Counted from the stretch's first letter, positions 15,737-24,071 are shown. The stretch: DNA of 64,000 nucleotides from JAFAGX01 sp035623255 (GCA_035623255.1 DASPTU010000055.1:1-64000), one strand, 5' to 3'. Made by a program: numbers and translations. The notes: generated by a model from the letters alone, not told the origin.

Positions 15737-17944
15737 TTACGGCCTCACTTCCAGAAGAAGATGCTGCTTGAATTCCGTCTTTAACTTCGGTGTCTTGCCT
15801 GCACTCGCCTCCACCGGGCCCAGCTGTTTACCATTCGCGTAATCGAGCACTTGATAAGTACCAGGTTTCAACCCACGCAGCTCCACCTCTCCCGTCCACG
15901 AGCCATTTTCCTGTGGCGCAAAGAAGGCATAGTACATCGTGCCATCTTTCTCGATTGCGTAGGCTTCCGGCACATCGTAACCGTAGGTATAGAGATCGAG
16001 GAACGTTCCTTTGGAAAGCATTTTTTCGTTGTAGATGCCAATCCATTTTTTCCAGCGTTCCTCTTTCGCTGAGGTCAACGTGACGCGCTTGAATTTCGGT
16101 CCCGGATCAGGCCACACAAATTTCGTTCCTACCACTCCACCTGTTCCAATTGTCGAGGCAAAGTCTTCCCCATATTCGACCCAGTCCTTACCAGTACGGC
16201 GCATGGCAGAAAGCTCTACGTGATCGCCGTACACGGCGGCTTCAGGGCCCAGCAGGGCCTTATACATCTTGACGCGGCGGCGGACCTGGACCGCACCCAC
16301 CGGATCCGCCGTGACCGCTTGATCGATATATGGCAGCCACGCCAGGGAGGGCGGCGTGCCACAGGGGCAAGCTTGCGTCACACTCTCAGGCTTCAGGGCC
16401 CGCGTGGTCTGAAAAATCGTCTTATAAACTTCGCCCATGGCATTCACTGAATCCATCGGCGACTTATGATGGTGGGCTGGGTTGTAGCAGGCCGGAACGG
16501 TATAAATGTTGTCCAGTTTCGAGCCATCAAAGTCCCAGTCGCGTATGAATTTCTCGGTGAGCCGCTTGTAGAAAGCCTGCACTTCGGGAACCGCCGGACA
16601 CAGCGTGGCGAGGTCGCGAGTCATTCGCCCATGCTTGCCTTTCTCATCAAGAATCAACCAGTCTGGGTGATCCTTCACGACCTGCGAGATTGCGTATTTG
16701 TGCGACTCGTACTTGCCCTCTCCGTCTTCCACCCCCAGCGGCAGCCACCACAACTGCACCAGGATTGCCTGCTTATGAAAATCCCTGACCATTCGCTGGA
16801 TAGAATCACCGGGGAAGGTATCATTGCGCGGGTTCCAGTCGCCGTAATTGTCGAACCAGCGATCATCCAGCGTTGCCCACTTGATTCCAAGCTCCTTCAG
16901 CTTCGGAACCGTCCCCAACATTTGCACTGGAGTGACGTTGAACTCGTATCCCCAGCCGCACCAGCTCACGTTGTAAGCCTCGCCGGAAGGTTTGGGAATC
17001 TCCCACCCTTCCTTTTGCAGCACACTGGACCACAAGCGTAGCGGCTTGTAGAAATCTCCCGCATACACCGCAACGAAGCTTCGCGGAGTGGAATAGCTCT
17101 CGCCCGCCTTGAGGGTCGCCGCCGCCGGAATTTCCATCGCAGCCCTCACATCGCCGTCAGCGTCAACTTTTACCGGTATTGATAGTGACAGTGGCAGCGT
17201 TTCGACATGCCCGATGGCTTCTCCGACTACGGCAGTCCAGAAGGCAACCACGGGTATTCCGCCGCCGTATCCGCCCTTGATGATGCGTCCCATTTCATTG
17301 GGCTGAGAAAACGTGCGCGTCAGTTTCAAAACATCATCCTTGCCCCAGTCGTAACTCGATCCTTGAAACGACCACATCTCGTATGGCTGCGCATTCACGT
17401 CCGCGAGCTTGGCATTAAACCGATGCTGCTGCCCGATTGCGCGATCAAATGAGAAATCACTACCGCCACCATTCTTGTACTCAGCACTTGAGAGCAGCAG
17501 GTTAGGAAAATCGTCATAAGCTTCGAAGCTTAGTGTCTGCGTGATATAAGGAGCCGAGACACTCTGACCGGGGATTTCAATTCGTTTGCCAAGTCCCAGC
17601 TTCCCACTTGCCTCTACAACCTTCGCTTTCGAGAAGTCGAGCGTGAATGGGACTGGAGAACCATCTTTGAGGAGATAGTCACCGCTGGATCCCGCATTCT
17701 GGTTTGCATCCTCAAGCGTCAACCTTTTCCCTTCGCTTAGCAGCAGAGCCTGAACCTGGCCGGATCGCAGGATTTGGAATTCGGCAGTGCTGGTGGTCAC
17801 TACAACCGGCCCATTTGGCTGGATGTCGAGTTTTATCGACGATGAGGGCGCAGTTTCCGGCTTTACAGCCGAACGCTGGCAACCCAATGTCGCAAGGAGA
17901 CCTACGATCCACACAAGTCTCAGAAGATGACCGTTCCTATCCAT
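15737..17944 (-). CDS. Secreted GH36/melibiase-like glycoside hydrolase lipoprotein
   Basis: 735 residues. The ATG at 17944 follows GAGGTC and opens a lipoprotein signal with lipobox LATLGC (Cys22). Residues about 50-310 form a beta-sandwich like the N-terminal domain of GH36. A TIM barrel follows, with YNVSWCGWGYEF, KWATLDDRWFDNYGDW, VQLWWLPLGVEDGEG and DWDFDGSKLDNIY, in which the KLD Asp is the likely nucleophile. The C-terminal strands include LRGLKPGTYQVLDYANGK. The expected activity is alpha-galactosidase or alpha-N-acetylgalactosaminidase at the cell surface, releasing sugar for the adjacent pathway. The exact substrate is inference from the Aga-like neighbours. Confidence 0.8.
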   Translation of the reverse strand: MDRNGHLLRLVWIVGLLATLGCQRSAVKPETAPSSSIKLDIQPNGPVVVTTSTAEFQILRSGQVQALLLSEGKRLTLEDANQNAGSSGDYLLKDGSPVPFTLDFSKAKVVEASGKLGLGKRIEIPGQSVSAPYITQTLSFEAYDDFPNLLLSSAEYKNGGGSDFSFDRAIGQQHRFNAKLADVNAQPYEMWSFQGSSYDWGKDDVLKLTRTFSQPNEMGRIIKGGYGGGIPVVAFWTAVVGEAIGHVETLPLSLSIPVKVDADGDVRAAMEIPAAATLKAGESYSTPRSFVAVYAGDFYKPLRLWSSVLQKEGWEIPKPSGEAYNVSWCGWGYEFNVTPVQMLGTVPKLKELGIKWATLDDRWFDNYGDWNPRNDTFPGDSIQRMVRDFHKQAILVQLWWLPLGVEDGEGKYESHKYAISQVVKDHPDWLILDEKGKHGRMTRDLATLCPAVPEVQAFYKRLTEKFIRDWDFDGSKLDNIYTVPACYNPAHHHKSPMDSVNAMGEVYKTIFQTTRALKPESVTQACPCGTPPSLAWLPYIDQAVTADPVGAVQVRRRVKMYKALLGPEAAVYGDHVELSAMRRTGKDWVEYGEDFASTIGTGGVVGTKFVWPDPGPKFKRVTLTSAKEERWKKWIGIYNEKMLSKGTFLDLYTYGYDVPEAYAIEKDGTMYYAFFAPQENGSWTGEVELRGLKPGTYQVLDYANGKQLGPVEASAGKTPKLKTEFKQHLLLEVRP

Positions 17945-17960
17945 GTTGACCTCGATCACT

Positions 17961-17984
17961 AACGAAATGAACCGTAAGAAAACG
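17961..17984 (-). promoter_or_regulatory. Operator-like motif upstream of the GH36-like gene
   Basis: The plus-strand sequence AACGAAATGAACCGTAAG continues to 17984 and lies 17-40 bases before the hydrolase start codon. It matches the site before the DeoR-family gene at 18 of 24 positions, in the same orientation on the plus strand. Its position over the expected promoter fits repression. Confidence 0.45.
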
Positions 17985-18079
17985 TAATACACTCCCGAAA
18001 AGGCATTGTCAACCGGTGCCCGTAATGACAGCGGTCAGCGATCACAGACGCAGCAAAACGGCATTGCCAGAATCCGGAT

Positions 18080-19648
18080 GTGGATCCCGATTCGCTTGTC
18101 GGTTATTTGCAGGATTTCCTCGCCGGCGCCCGCGATGCAGTGATCGTCGAGGATGGAGCCGCAATCTTCGATCTATCGCAGTCGAAGTATTCCATTTCCG
18201 GCGAACGCAATAAGTGCCTGTTGCATATTTGGTCGTCAGAACGCAACATCGTTCGGCGGATTTTGGAGGCCGAGGTCAGGAACGAGACTCTGCGCCTTTC
18301 AGTGCAGCGCCTCGGACAATCGCACCCGACAAAACTGGAAATCTGCCGTGAGCGCGACCGGCGAACTCCAACTGCAAAGCGTGCTGTCCGACTTGCGTAT
18401 CAGAAAATCCTCCAGCGCACCCTGCAGCGCAAGTTTCCGGCTTGCAAGGCTGCCCCGCTCAGTTCGGCCATGGATCTGGAGCGTTCTTTCGGACCCATCT
18501 ATGCTCGCGGATTGTTGCGCCAGGGCCAATCCGCCTACGCACTACTTGGAGTTAACAATCAGGAGACTCAGGCATCGATCGATGCCGCGTTGACCTTCGG
18601 AGTCTTGTGGCTCGACACCTGCCGCCAGCACCACGCCGGGAACCTGGTCGTGGAAGGGCTGAAGCTGTTCCTGCCCAGCGGAAAATCCACCCTCACGCGC
18701 GACCGGATGGCGCACCTGAACGCGGAAGCGGCCAAATGGCAGTTGTACGAAGTAGAAGACCGAGAAGACGAGGTCAAGGAGATCGACATTCTGGACCGCG
18801 GCAACGTCGAAACGCGCCTGGTGCACGCCAGCGACGAATCGGCGGTGCGGGAGCGTTTTGCCACAGTCATTGCCCAGGTTTGGGAGCTGATGAGCGAAGT
18901 CGAGCTGGCAATCTTATCTCCGGGTGAGATTGCGTTCCGTCGCTATGGCCTCGAGTTCGCACGGGCACGCCTCACACATGACCTCGGTTCGTTTCGAAGT
19001 TCCAGCGAGATCGTCTTTGGTTTGGGAGCTGAGGAGGTAGTTCTCGCTGAAGCCAACCGCTCGCGGTTCGTGCAACTGGTAAGGAGCATCGGGGAGGTGC
19101 GCCATCCGGATGGACCACACGACCACCCCTTATGGCGGCTGCATCCCGAGCGCTGGCTGGAGTCTTTGGTAGTGAAGGATGTTAGCCGCCTCGACGAGCG
19201 TCTCGATCCCACGCGCCTTTATTCTCAGGTTCCGGCCTTCTCGGCATCCGATCGCGCCATGATCGACGTGCTTTGCACAACCAGACACGGCCGGCTCGCA
19301 GTTGTGGAATTAAAAGCCGACGAAGACATTCATCTGCCCTTGCAGGGCGTCGACTATTGGTCGCGTGTCCTGTGGCACCATGCCCGCGGAGAATTCCAGC
19401 GTTTCGGATACTTCCCCGACCGGGAGCTTAGCGCCCAACAGCCGTTTCTTTTCCTTGTCGCGCCCGCTTTGCACGTTCATCCCGCAACCGATACACTGCT
19501 GCGTCACATTTCGCCGCGGGTCGGTTGGGAACTGTTAGCCATCGACGAGCGCTGGCGCGACGGCATTCGGGTGGTATATCGAAAACGCAATTCGCAACGG
19601 CTCACCACGCCTGCACCAAGAGAAGCCAGCCTGGAAAAGGCGGGGTAG
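18080..19648 (+). CDS. Unrecognised protein with C-terminal PD-(D/E)XK-like nuclease motif
   Basis: 522 residues of no family I can name. The N-terminal 100 residues are a compact mixed domain (SLVGYLQDFLAGARDAVIVE, KCLLHIWSSERNIVRRI). The middle (about 130-300) is charged and helical. The C-terminal 150 residues show a restriction-endonuclease-like pattern: Asp396 in MIDVLC, then Glu410-x-Lys412 in LAVVELKADED, then Gln422 and Tyr426 in LQGVDYW. That D-(14)-ExK-Q spacing is typical of PD-(D/E)XK enzymes. The start GTG has no strong ribosome site. It sits alone between the glycosidase and DinB genes, with no methylase or helicase nearby, so a role in restriction or repair is not supported by context. 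Confidence 0.7.
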   Translation: MDPDSLVGYLQDFLAGARDAVIVEDGAAIFDLSQSKYSISGERNKCLLHIWSSERNIVRRILEAEVRNETLRLSVQRLGQSHPTKLEICRERDRRTPTAKRAVRLAYQKILQRTLQRKFPACKAAPLSSAMDLERSFGPIYARGLLRQGQSAYALLGVNNQETQASIDAALTFGVLWLDTCRQHHAGNLVVEGLKLFLPSGKSTLTRDRMAHLNAEAAKWQLYEVEDREDEVKEIDILDRGNVETRLVHASDESAVRERFATVIAQVWELMSEVELAILSPGEIAFRRYGLEFARARLTHDLGSFRSSSEIVFGLGAEEVVLAEANRSRFVQLVRSIGEVRHPDGPHDHPLWRLHPERWLESLVVKDVSRLDERLDPTRLYSQVPAFSASDRAMIDVLCTTRHGRLAVVELKADEDIHLPLQGVDYWSRVLWHHARGEFQRFGYFPDRELSAQQPFLFLVAPALHVHPATDTLLRHISPRVGWELLAIDERWRDGIRVVYRKRNSQRLTTPAPREASLEKAG

Positions 19649-19670
19649 CTCGGCTGCAGCTCGCGACCTG

Positions 19671-20150
19671 TTACTGCTCCCATGCCCCCAGCAGCCGCCG
19701 CACGTCCACAATCTGCGCCAAATGATATGCGTTGTGATCGGCAACCAGTAGAGCTTCGCGCAAGATCGTTTGGCCATCACCCCACGGAATCTTGGCGAAG
19801 AGATCTGTCTTGGGGTTCTTCACCAGATCTTCCATTTCTTTCAAATCTGAACCGAATTGCTTGACGCTGGCATTCCATTGCTCGGTACTCGGCGGATTGT
19901 CGGTTTGGGGCCAGTATCCTTCCGGCCACTTCGGGGAGCTATGTTTGCGGTTGCGGCTGAATTCCAGAATGTCCCGCTGCGCGATGCGCATGTGCTCGAG
20001 CAGCATCCAGGCTGAGTGCGGCAGATTCAGCACCTTCTGGCCACGAAGGTCCGCAGGAAAATCCGCGACTACATCTTCAAACTTGGTGTGCGCATGTCCA
20101 CCTCGCAGCAACTCAACTAAATGCTGACGCAAACTCTTGTCGCTGTCCAT
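19671..20150 (-). CDS. DinB-family metal-binding four-helix protein
   Basis: 159 residues of the DinB/YfiT-like fold. Conserved histidines are in LPHSAWMLLEHMRIAQ near residue 50 and in VADHNAYHLAQIVDVRR near residue 140, the pattern that binds a divalent metal. Members include thiol-dependent transferases, but most are uncharacterised. The ATG at 20150 has GGAG six bases upstream, preferred to a GTG two codons earlier. It lies just downstream of the UvrC-like gene on the same strand, separated by about 20 bases occupied by a dispersed repeat. Confidence 0.85.
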   Translation of the reverse strand: MDSDKSLRQHLVELLRGGHAHTKFEDVVADFPADLRGQKVLNLPHSAWMLLEHMRIAQRDILEFSRNRKHSSPKWPEGYWPQTDNPPSTEQWNASVKQFGSDLKEMEDLVKNPKTDLFAKIPWGDGQTILREALLVADHNAYHLAQIVDVRRLLGAWEQ

Positions 20151-20169
20151 TTCCACTCCTCTATCCCAA

Positions 20170-20196
20170 TGTCATCCTGAGCGAAGCGAAGGATCT
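20170..20196. repeat. Dispersed repeat TGTCATCCTGAGCGAAG-type
   Basis: The 27-bp sequence beginning TGTCATCCTGAGCGAAG and ending GAAGGATCT is a short interspersed repeat that I recognise from acidobacterial and several other environmental genomes. Here it lies at the 3' end of the UvrC-like gene and supplies its last codons (DPSLRSG) and stop. Confidence 0.65.
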
Positions 20197-21344
20197 ATGG
20201 ATTTCGCAGCATCCTCCTCCACTTTCTCACCCCGATAGACGCGCGAAATGCCTCGTACGATTCGGCGAAATGGCAATTCGCCCTTGTCATCAGCGAGAAA
20301 AATCTCCCCGATCCGAGCGCTGCGGTAATACCAGTGCCGCAACAAAGCCAGATGTTCCATAGTTCCGATTGTCGTACCTGAATCGGATCTTGGAATGCTC
20401 TCGATGGCTTCCACCAGCCGCGCTTCCATCGATTGCGACTTAGCGTGTTCGGCTGCCTGAATAGGAAAGCTCAGGGGTCCGCTGATGCATCCCGCCTGCA
20501 AGCGAAAAAGACTTAGGGATTCGGACATATGGCTTCGTTGGACAATCAGACCGGTCAGGCGATCGATCCGATGCACGATCTCCGGAACCTGGCTGACTAC
20601 CCGCTTCAGTTTTTCCAGCCGGATATGCAGGCTCGCGGCATTCTCAAACTCCAGATTGGCTGAAGCGGTATCGCGCTGACTTGAAATTTCACGGACAAGG
20701 GCCTGACCATTACTTTCAAAAAATGCCTTCACCCGCGAGACTTCGGTTTGGTACTCCTCGTCCGTGCAGCCTTTGAAACAGGGCGCGAGGCACATCTTCA
20801 TCTCTGAATAAACGCAGCCTGGAAATTTGGGATCGGGATGCAAGTCCTCGACACAACGCCGCATTTTGAAAAAGTCGAGCGAATCGTTGGCAAACTTCTC
20901 GGCAGCAACCCGCGACGCGAATGGCCCGTAATAAATGTTGCGCCCGTTCAAACGCCCCAGCCGCGTCGTGATCGAGGCTCGCGGATATTCATTCTCCAAA
21001 TGCAGCTTGATCAGGGGTGCAAAACGAAATCGCAGACGCTTGGTATAGGTCTTGGGAAACGTGTCGCGAAGAAGCTTGTACAACAGAAACCCTGATTCGA
21101 AGTCAGAGCCGGTGGGCTGATACTCGATTTCCCGAACCCGGTTGCGCAGGTTGAGCTTTTTACTTTGCTGTGTGGGTAAACCCAGCAATCGCTGCAACCG
21201 CCGCCTCAGATTCGCAGTTTTGCTGAGGTAAGGCTCGGCGTCGGGGTCGCCGCCTCGCAGGAGGAAAACCGCTGGGGCCGCCCGAACCGTGGCGAAGACT
21301 TCCGCGTCGCGCTCCGGTGTGAATTCTAGTCGATTGGACAGCAC
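20172..21344 (-). CDS. UvrC/Cho-like protein with degenerate GIY-YIG domain
   Basis: 390 residues that match the first half of UvrC. The GIY-YIG region (PAVFLLRGG...PYLSKTANLRRRL, about 24-50) keeps the NLRRR segment, but the GIY and YIG tyrosine motifs read AVF and YLS, so nuclease activity is doubtful. A cysteine cluster Cys164, 177, 185 and 189 has almost the spacing of the UvrC iron-sulfur site (12-8-4 in E. coli, 13-8-4 here). A UVR-like helix pair follows at about 215-250. The RNase-H-like second nuclease half and the (HhH)2 domain of UvrC are absent, as in Cho. It is probably a DNA-damage-related paralogue, not the housekeeping UvrC. Confidence 0.8.
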   Translation of the reverse strand: MLSNRLEFTPERDAEVFATVRAAPAVFLLRGGDPDAEPYLSKTANLRRRLQRLLGLPTQQSKKLNLRNRVREIEYQPTGSDFESGFLLYKLLRDTFPKTYTKRLRFRFAPLIKLHLENEYPRASITTRLGRLNGRNIYYGPFASRVAAEKFANDSLDFFKMRRCVEDLHPDPKFPGCVYSEMKMCLAPCFKGCTDEEYQTEVSRVKAFFESNGQALVREISSQRDTASANLEFENAASLHIRLEKLKRVVSQVPEIVHRIDRLTGLIVQRSHMSESLSLFRLQAGCISGPLSFPIQAAEHAKSQSMEARLVEAIESIPRSDSGTTIGTMEHLALLRHWYYRSARIGEIFLADDKGELPFRRIVRGISRVYRGEKVEEDAAKSIDPSLRSG

Positions 21345-21391
21345 TCGATCATTCTAGTTCGCCATCGACCACGTAAGAGGAGGCAACTATT

Positions 21392-22285
21392 CTAGCCGAA
21401 ACCCGCCGCACGGAGCTCCCTGCGATAGTCTTGGCCGACGACTAGGATCGGTCGGCACATTTCGAACAGACGCGATCGCATTCGGTTCCCTATACGGTCG
21501 CCGAGAGTTTCCTCCTTGCGCCTAGCCGATCTCTCTGGGTTGGCAGATACAGGATCACGTCCCTCGTGAGGTAGGCGTTGTTCTTCCGCTTCATCACTCC
21601 CCGCAGCCGGGCCATCTATGAAGTTACTGGTTATGAGCGTCGTACGGTTAGCGTTATATCGATTATTCAGTATTAGGCTCACAGTGTCCCACACCCAATA
21701 AGTTGGCTTAACCGCACCTAGGTCGTCCAACAACAATACCTCCGTATCAAAAAGCGGTTGCAGCAGCTCTAGTTCGGTTGCTTCCACCGATGGGTTATAG
21801 GAGTTTTGGATTTGCTTCAGAAGGTCTCGATAATCGACAAACAGGCAGTGAAACCCTTTTTTGGCTAGTTCCTTCAAGGCAGCTGAAGCAAGATGGGTCT
21901 TGCCAACGCCGCTGACCCCAAACAACAAGAGCCCCGTCCGATCCAACGGATACTGTCCCGCCCAGGTTTGCACGTCCAGCTTAGCCTTGGCTAGGATTGG
22001 ATTCCTGTCGGTTCGATAATTGGAAAACGCACATTTAGCATATCGAGCAGGAATTTGGGCCGCCTCAAGCAATCGCAATGCTTGTGACTTGAAGTAGCAG
22101 TCGCAACGCGACACTTTCTTCTCGTTTCCGACATCCACGTATTTCCATCCACTGCCACCGCAAGTGCTACAAGGCTTTGAATGCTCATCCAATTTTGTAT
22201 CCGTAGCTTTCTGCATAGCAGGCCCAGCACGTCCCCCACTCGGTGAGACCAGATTCCGGATGACGCCTACACTCTTCTCGTCCAT
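21392..22285 (-). CDS. DnaC/IstB-like AAA+ ATPase with N-terminal zinc ribbon
   Basis: 297 residues. An N-terminal zinc-binding module (Cys39, Cys42, Cys61, Cys63) precedes the AAA+ core: Walker A GVSGVGKT (123-130), Walker B VLLLDDLGA near 185, and sensor-1-like TTLITSNF. It ends with a conserved GNRMRSRLFEMC segment. DnaC-like helicase loaders and phage equivalents have this layout. It overlaps the preceding DUF1376-like gene, a pairing typical of phage or integrated-element replication modules. The start could be the ATG at 22216, which shortens the overlap. Confidence 0.82.
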   Translation of the reverse strand: MDEKSVGVIRNLVSPSGGRAGPAMQKATDTKLDEHSKPCSTCGGSGWKYVDVGNEKKVSRCDCYFKSQALRLLEAAQIPARYAKCAFSNYRTDRNPILAKAKLDVQTWAGQYPLDRTGLLLFGVSGVGKTHLASAALKELAKKGFHCLFVDYRDLLKQIQNSYNPSVEATELELLQPLFDTEVLLLDDLGAVKPTYWVWDTVSLILNNRYNANRTTLITSNFIDGPAAGSDEAEEQRLPHEGRDPVSANPERSARRKEETLGDRIGNRMRSRLFEMCRPILVVGQDYRRELRAAGFG

Positions 22286-22718
22286 TTTGTTTTTTACTTA
22301 GTGTACCTTCAAAATCCAGATAAGAAGTCATTGCGTCATCTGTGGATTTGGAGGATTTCCGCTTCTTCTTGTGGAATTTCAGAACTTGCTCGTCATAGAT
22401 ATCCAGCAGCGTGCGATTGTAGATCCAGACAGCACCATCAGCTGTCGGTCCCTCGCGCTCGAACATGCGCATGACCGGGCCCGATTCTTTTTCGAAGAAG
22501 TAAGCCCTCTGCGCATTCGCGTGGCGCCACAACTGCTCGTCGTCTGGCAAATACCCGGGTCGCCCTGAAACCCATGATGCAAACAACAAATTCAGAAACC
22601 AAGCCTGCTGGAAATCTTTCAGCGATCGGTAGCGGATGTCATTGATGAAGCGGTGTACGTAAAAGGGAAACCATTCCAACAATTGATTTCGCCGGGAACC
22701 CACGCTTGCCGATGCCAT
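22185..22718 (-). CDS. DUF1376-like replication-initiation-type protein
   Basis: 177 residues. The N-terminal part (LLEWFPFYVHRFINDIRYRS, LKDFQQAWFLNLLFASW, then GYLPDDEQLWRHA) matches the DUF1376 pattern of phage/plasmid replication proteins. The central part (VWIYNRTLLDIYDEQVLKFH) continues the winged-helix style; the C-terminal third is basic with two Cys. It overlaps the DnaC-like gene downstream by up to 101 bases, suggesting translational coupling. No integrase, capsid or attachment site was seen nearby. The 183 bp upstream to the LysR gene hold no convincing gene. Confidence 0.65.
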   Translation of the reverse strand: MASASVGSRRNQLLEWFPFYVHRFINDIRYRSLKDFQQAWFLNLLFASWVSGRPGYLPDDEQLWRHANAQRAYFFEKESGPVMRMFEREGPTADGAVWIYNRTLLDIYDEQVLKFHKKKRKSSKSTDDAMTSYLDFEGTLSKKQNGREECRRHPESGLTEWGTCWACYAESYGYKIG

Positions 22719-22901
22719 GTTTGGAGATGCGGTTTGCAGAGTGCATCATCGGCCCACTCGGGTGCAACAACAAATTTCTTTTTTGCTGTGTAGATTTTGT
22801 CGAAATGTGGTTCCGCTTGTGGAGGCCAGAGGAAATTCTGGAAGCGCTGTCGGCAGGTGAACTGCGTGGCTTGAAAATCTGAAGTTTCCCAAAATCCTTG
22901 A

Positions 22902-23795
22902 TTACGGGATTTGCTTCGCTGCCTCTCGAACCATCTGTAGAAATGCACGAGCTTCAGGGCGTAATGCTCGCCGTCGGGGATGGATCACATCCAGGCTTCG
23001 TCGAAGCGGCTCCGCATCTAGAAGTTTCACTGCCGTGAGCTTATGCGCTCGAAGCTCATGACCCACCGCCAACTGTGGGAGGAAGGAAAGGCCGAGTCCG
23101 CGTTCGACCATCCGCTTTGCCGTCTCGATCGAGTCGACTTCCAGCGCAATATTCGGAACCAATCCCGCGCGCCGGAACAAACTATGGGTTAGCGTCCAGT
23201 CGCTGGATCCGTGATCGTAGAAAATCAACGGCCAACTTGCCACCTTCTCCAAATGTGCACGGCGGCTGTGCGCCGGCCCGCGGCTGGGGTGTGCCACCAG
23301 CAAGAGTGGGTCGTCGCGCAGGCTGATTGTTTCCACCTCGGGGTGCTGCAGCGAGCGCGCCAGCCCAATATCCGCCTCTTCGGACAACACCATCTCCAGC
23401 ACCTCTTTCGAGTGACCGGGCCGGATGCTGATGATCACGTTCGGGTGTGCCCGCTGAAACTTCTTGAGAACATCGGGGAGAAAGTAAACGGAAATCGAGA
23501 GCGCGGCCGCGATGCGCAGAGGCACTCCGCTGGCCGGCTGGGCCTCATGAACTGCCTGGCGCGCCAGGGACGCTGTGCGCAATAACTGCTCGGCATGGGG
23601 GCGAAAGGTTCGGCCCGCGTCGGAGACCACCAGGCCTCCGCGAGAGCGTGAAAACAGGCGGACCCCGAGCGAGTCCTCCAGCGCCTTGATTCTGGCGCTT
23701 ACTGCAGGTTGGCTGATACGCAAGGCCTCGGCCGCACGATGAAAGCCGCCGAAGGTTGCTACCGCCAGAAAGGTTTCTACCTGGTCAAGCTCCAT
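22902..23795 (-). CDS. LysR-family transcriptional regulator
   Basis: About 297 residues. The N-terminal winged HTH is classical (LDQVETFLAVATFGGFHRAA, EALRISQPAVSARIKALEDS, LGVRLFSRSRGGLVVSDAG). The effector domain is of periplasmic-binding-protein type (PLRIAAALSISVYFLPDVLK, VIISIRPGHSKEVLEMVLS). The ATG at 23795 has GGCGGA upstream. It is divergent from the isocitrate lyase gene and has a LysR-type inverted repeat just upstream, so it is the likely local regulator of that gene. The co-inducer is unknown. Confidence 0.9.
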   Translation of the reverse strand: MELDQVETFLAVATFGGFHRAAEALRISQPAVSARIKALEDSLGVRLFSRSRGGLVVSDAGRTFRPHAEQLLRTASLARQAVHEAQPASGVPLRIAAALSISVYFLPDVLKKFQRAHPNVIISIRPGHSKEVLEMVLSEEADIGLARSLQHPEVETISLRDDPLLLVAHPSRGPAHSRRAHLEKVASWPLIFYDHGSSDWTLTHSLFRRAGLVPNIALEVDSIETAKRMVERGLGLSFLPQLAVGHELRAHKLTAVKLLDAEPLRRSLDVIHPRRRALRPEARAFLQMVREAAKQIP

Positions 23796-23842
23796 ACCCA
23801 TCCGCCGACAGATTAAACCTACTTCTATCACAGATTAGGCTT

Positions 23843-23863
23843 CTGATAAGTGATATTTATCAG
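23843..23863. promoter_or_regulatory. LysR-type inverted repeat operator
   Basis: Perfect inverted repeat CTGATAA-N7-TTATCAG between the divergent LysR and isocitrate lyase genes, 48 bases from the LysR start. It fits the T-N11-A dyad bound by LysR-type regulators. Near-neighbour copies (TATCAC, GATAGA) flank it. The rest of the interval (23796-24071) holds no gene. Confidence 0.65.
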
Positions 23864-24071
23864 CGCGATAGAAAGGTTCCGTTTGACTGATCTCCCATGC
23901 TGGCACAAAATCGCCGATGATGTGGGACGTTTCTAAGCCTCTGGAAATCTGTAGGGACCTGCCAAATTTCCCGTATATCCAGTTGCCGCGAGGCGACCTT
24001 TCTGGAATTTCCTCCATCTGAGCGCAGGCGCGGCACGGCCTGGCATTCTGGCTAAAAAAGGACGAAAAGAC

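Noticed and set aside
22619..22948. 109-residue minus-strand open frame between LysR and the DUF1376-like gene
   Set aside because: It overlaps the ends of both neighbours and has no family resemblance or ribosome site; a gene remnant is possible but unsupported.
23835..24017. 60-residue open frame in the LysR/aceA interval
   Set aside because: It covers the LysR operator, lacks a ribosome site and resembles no protein.
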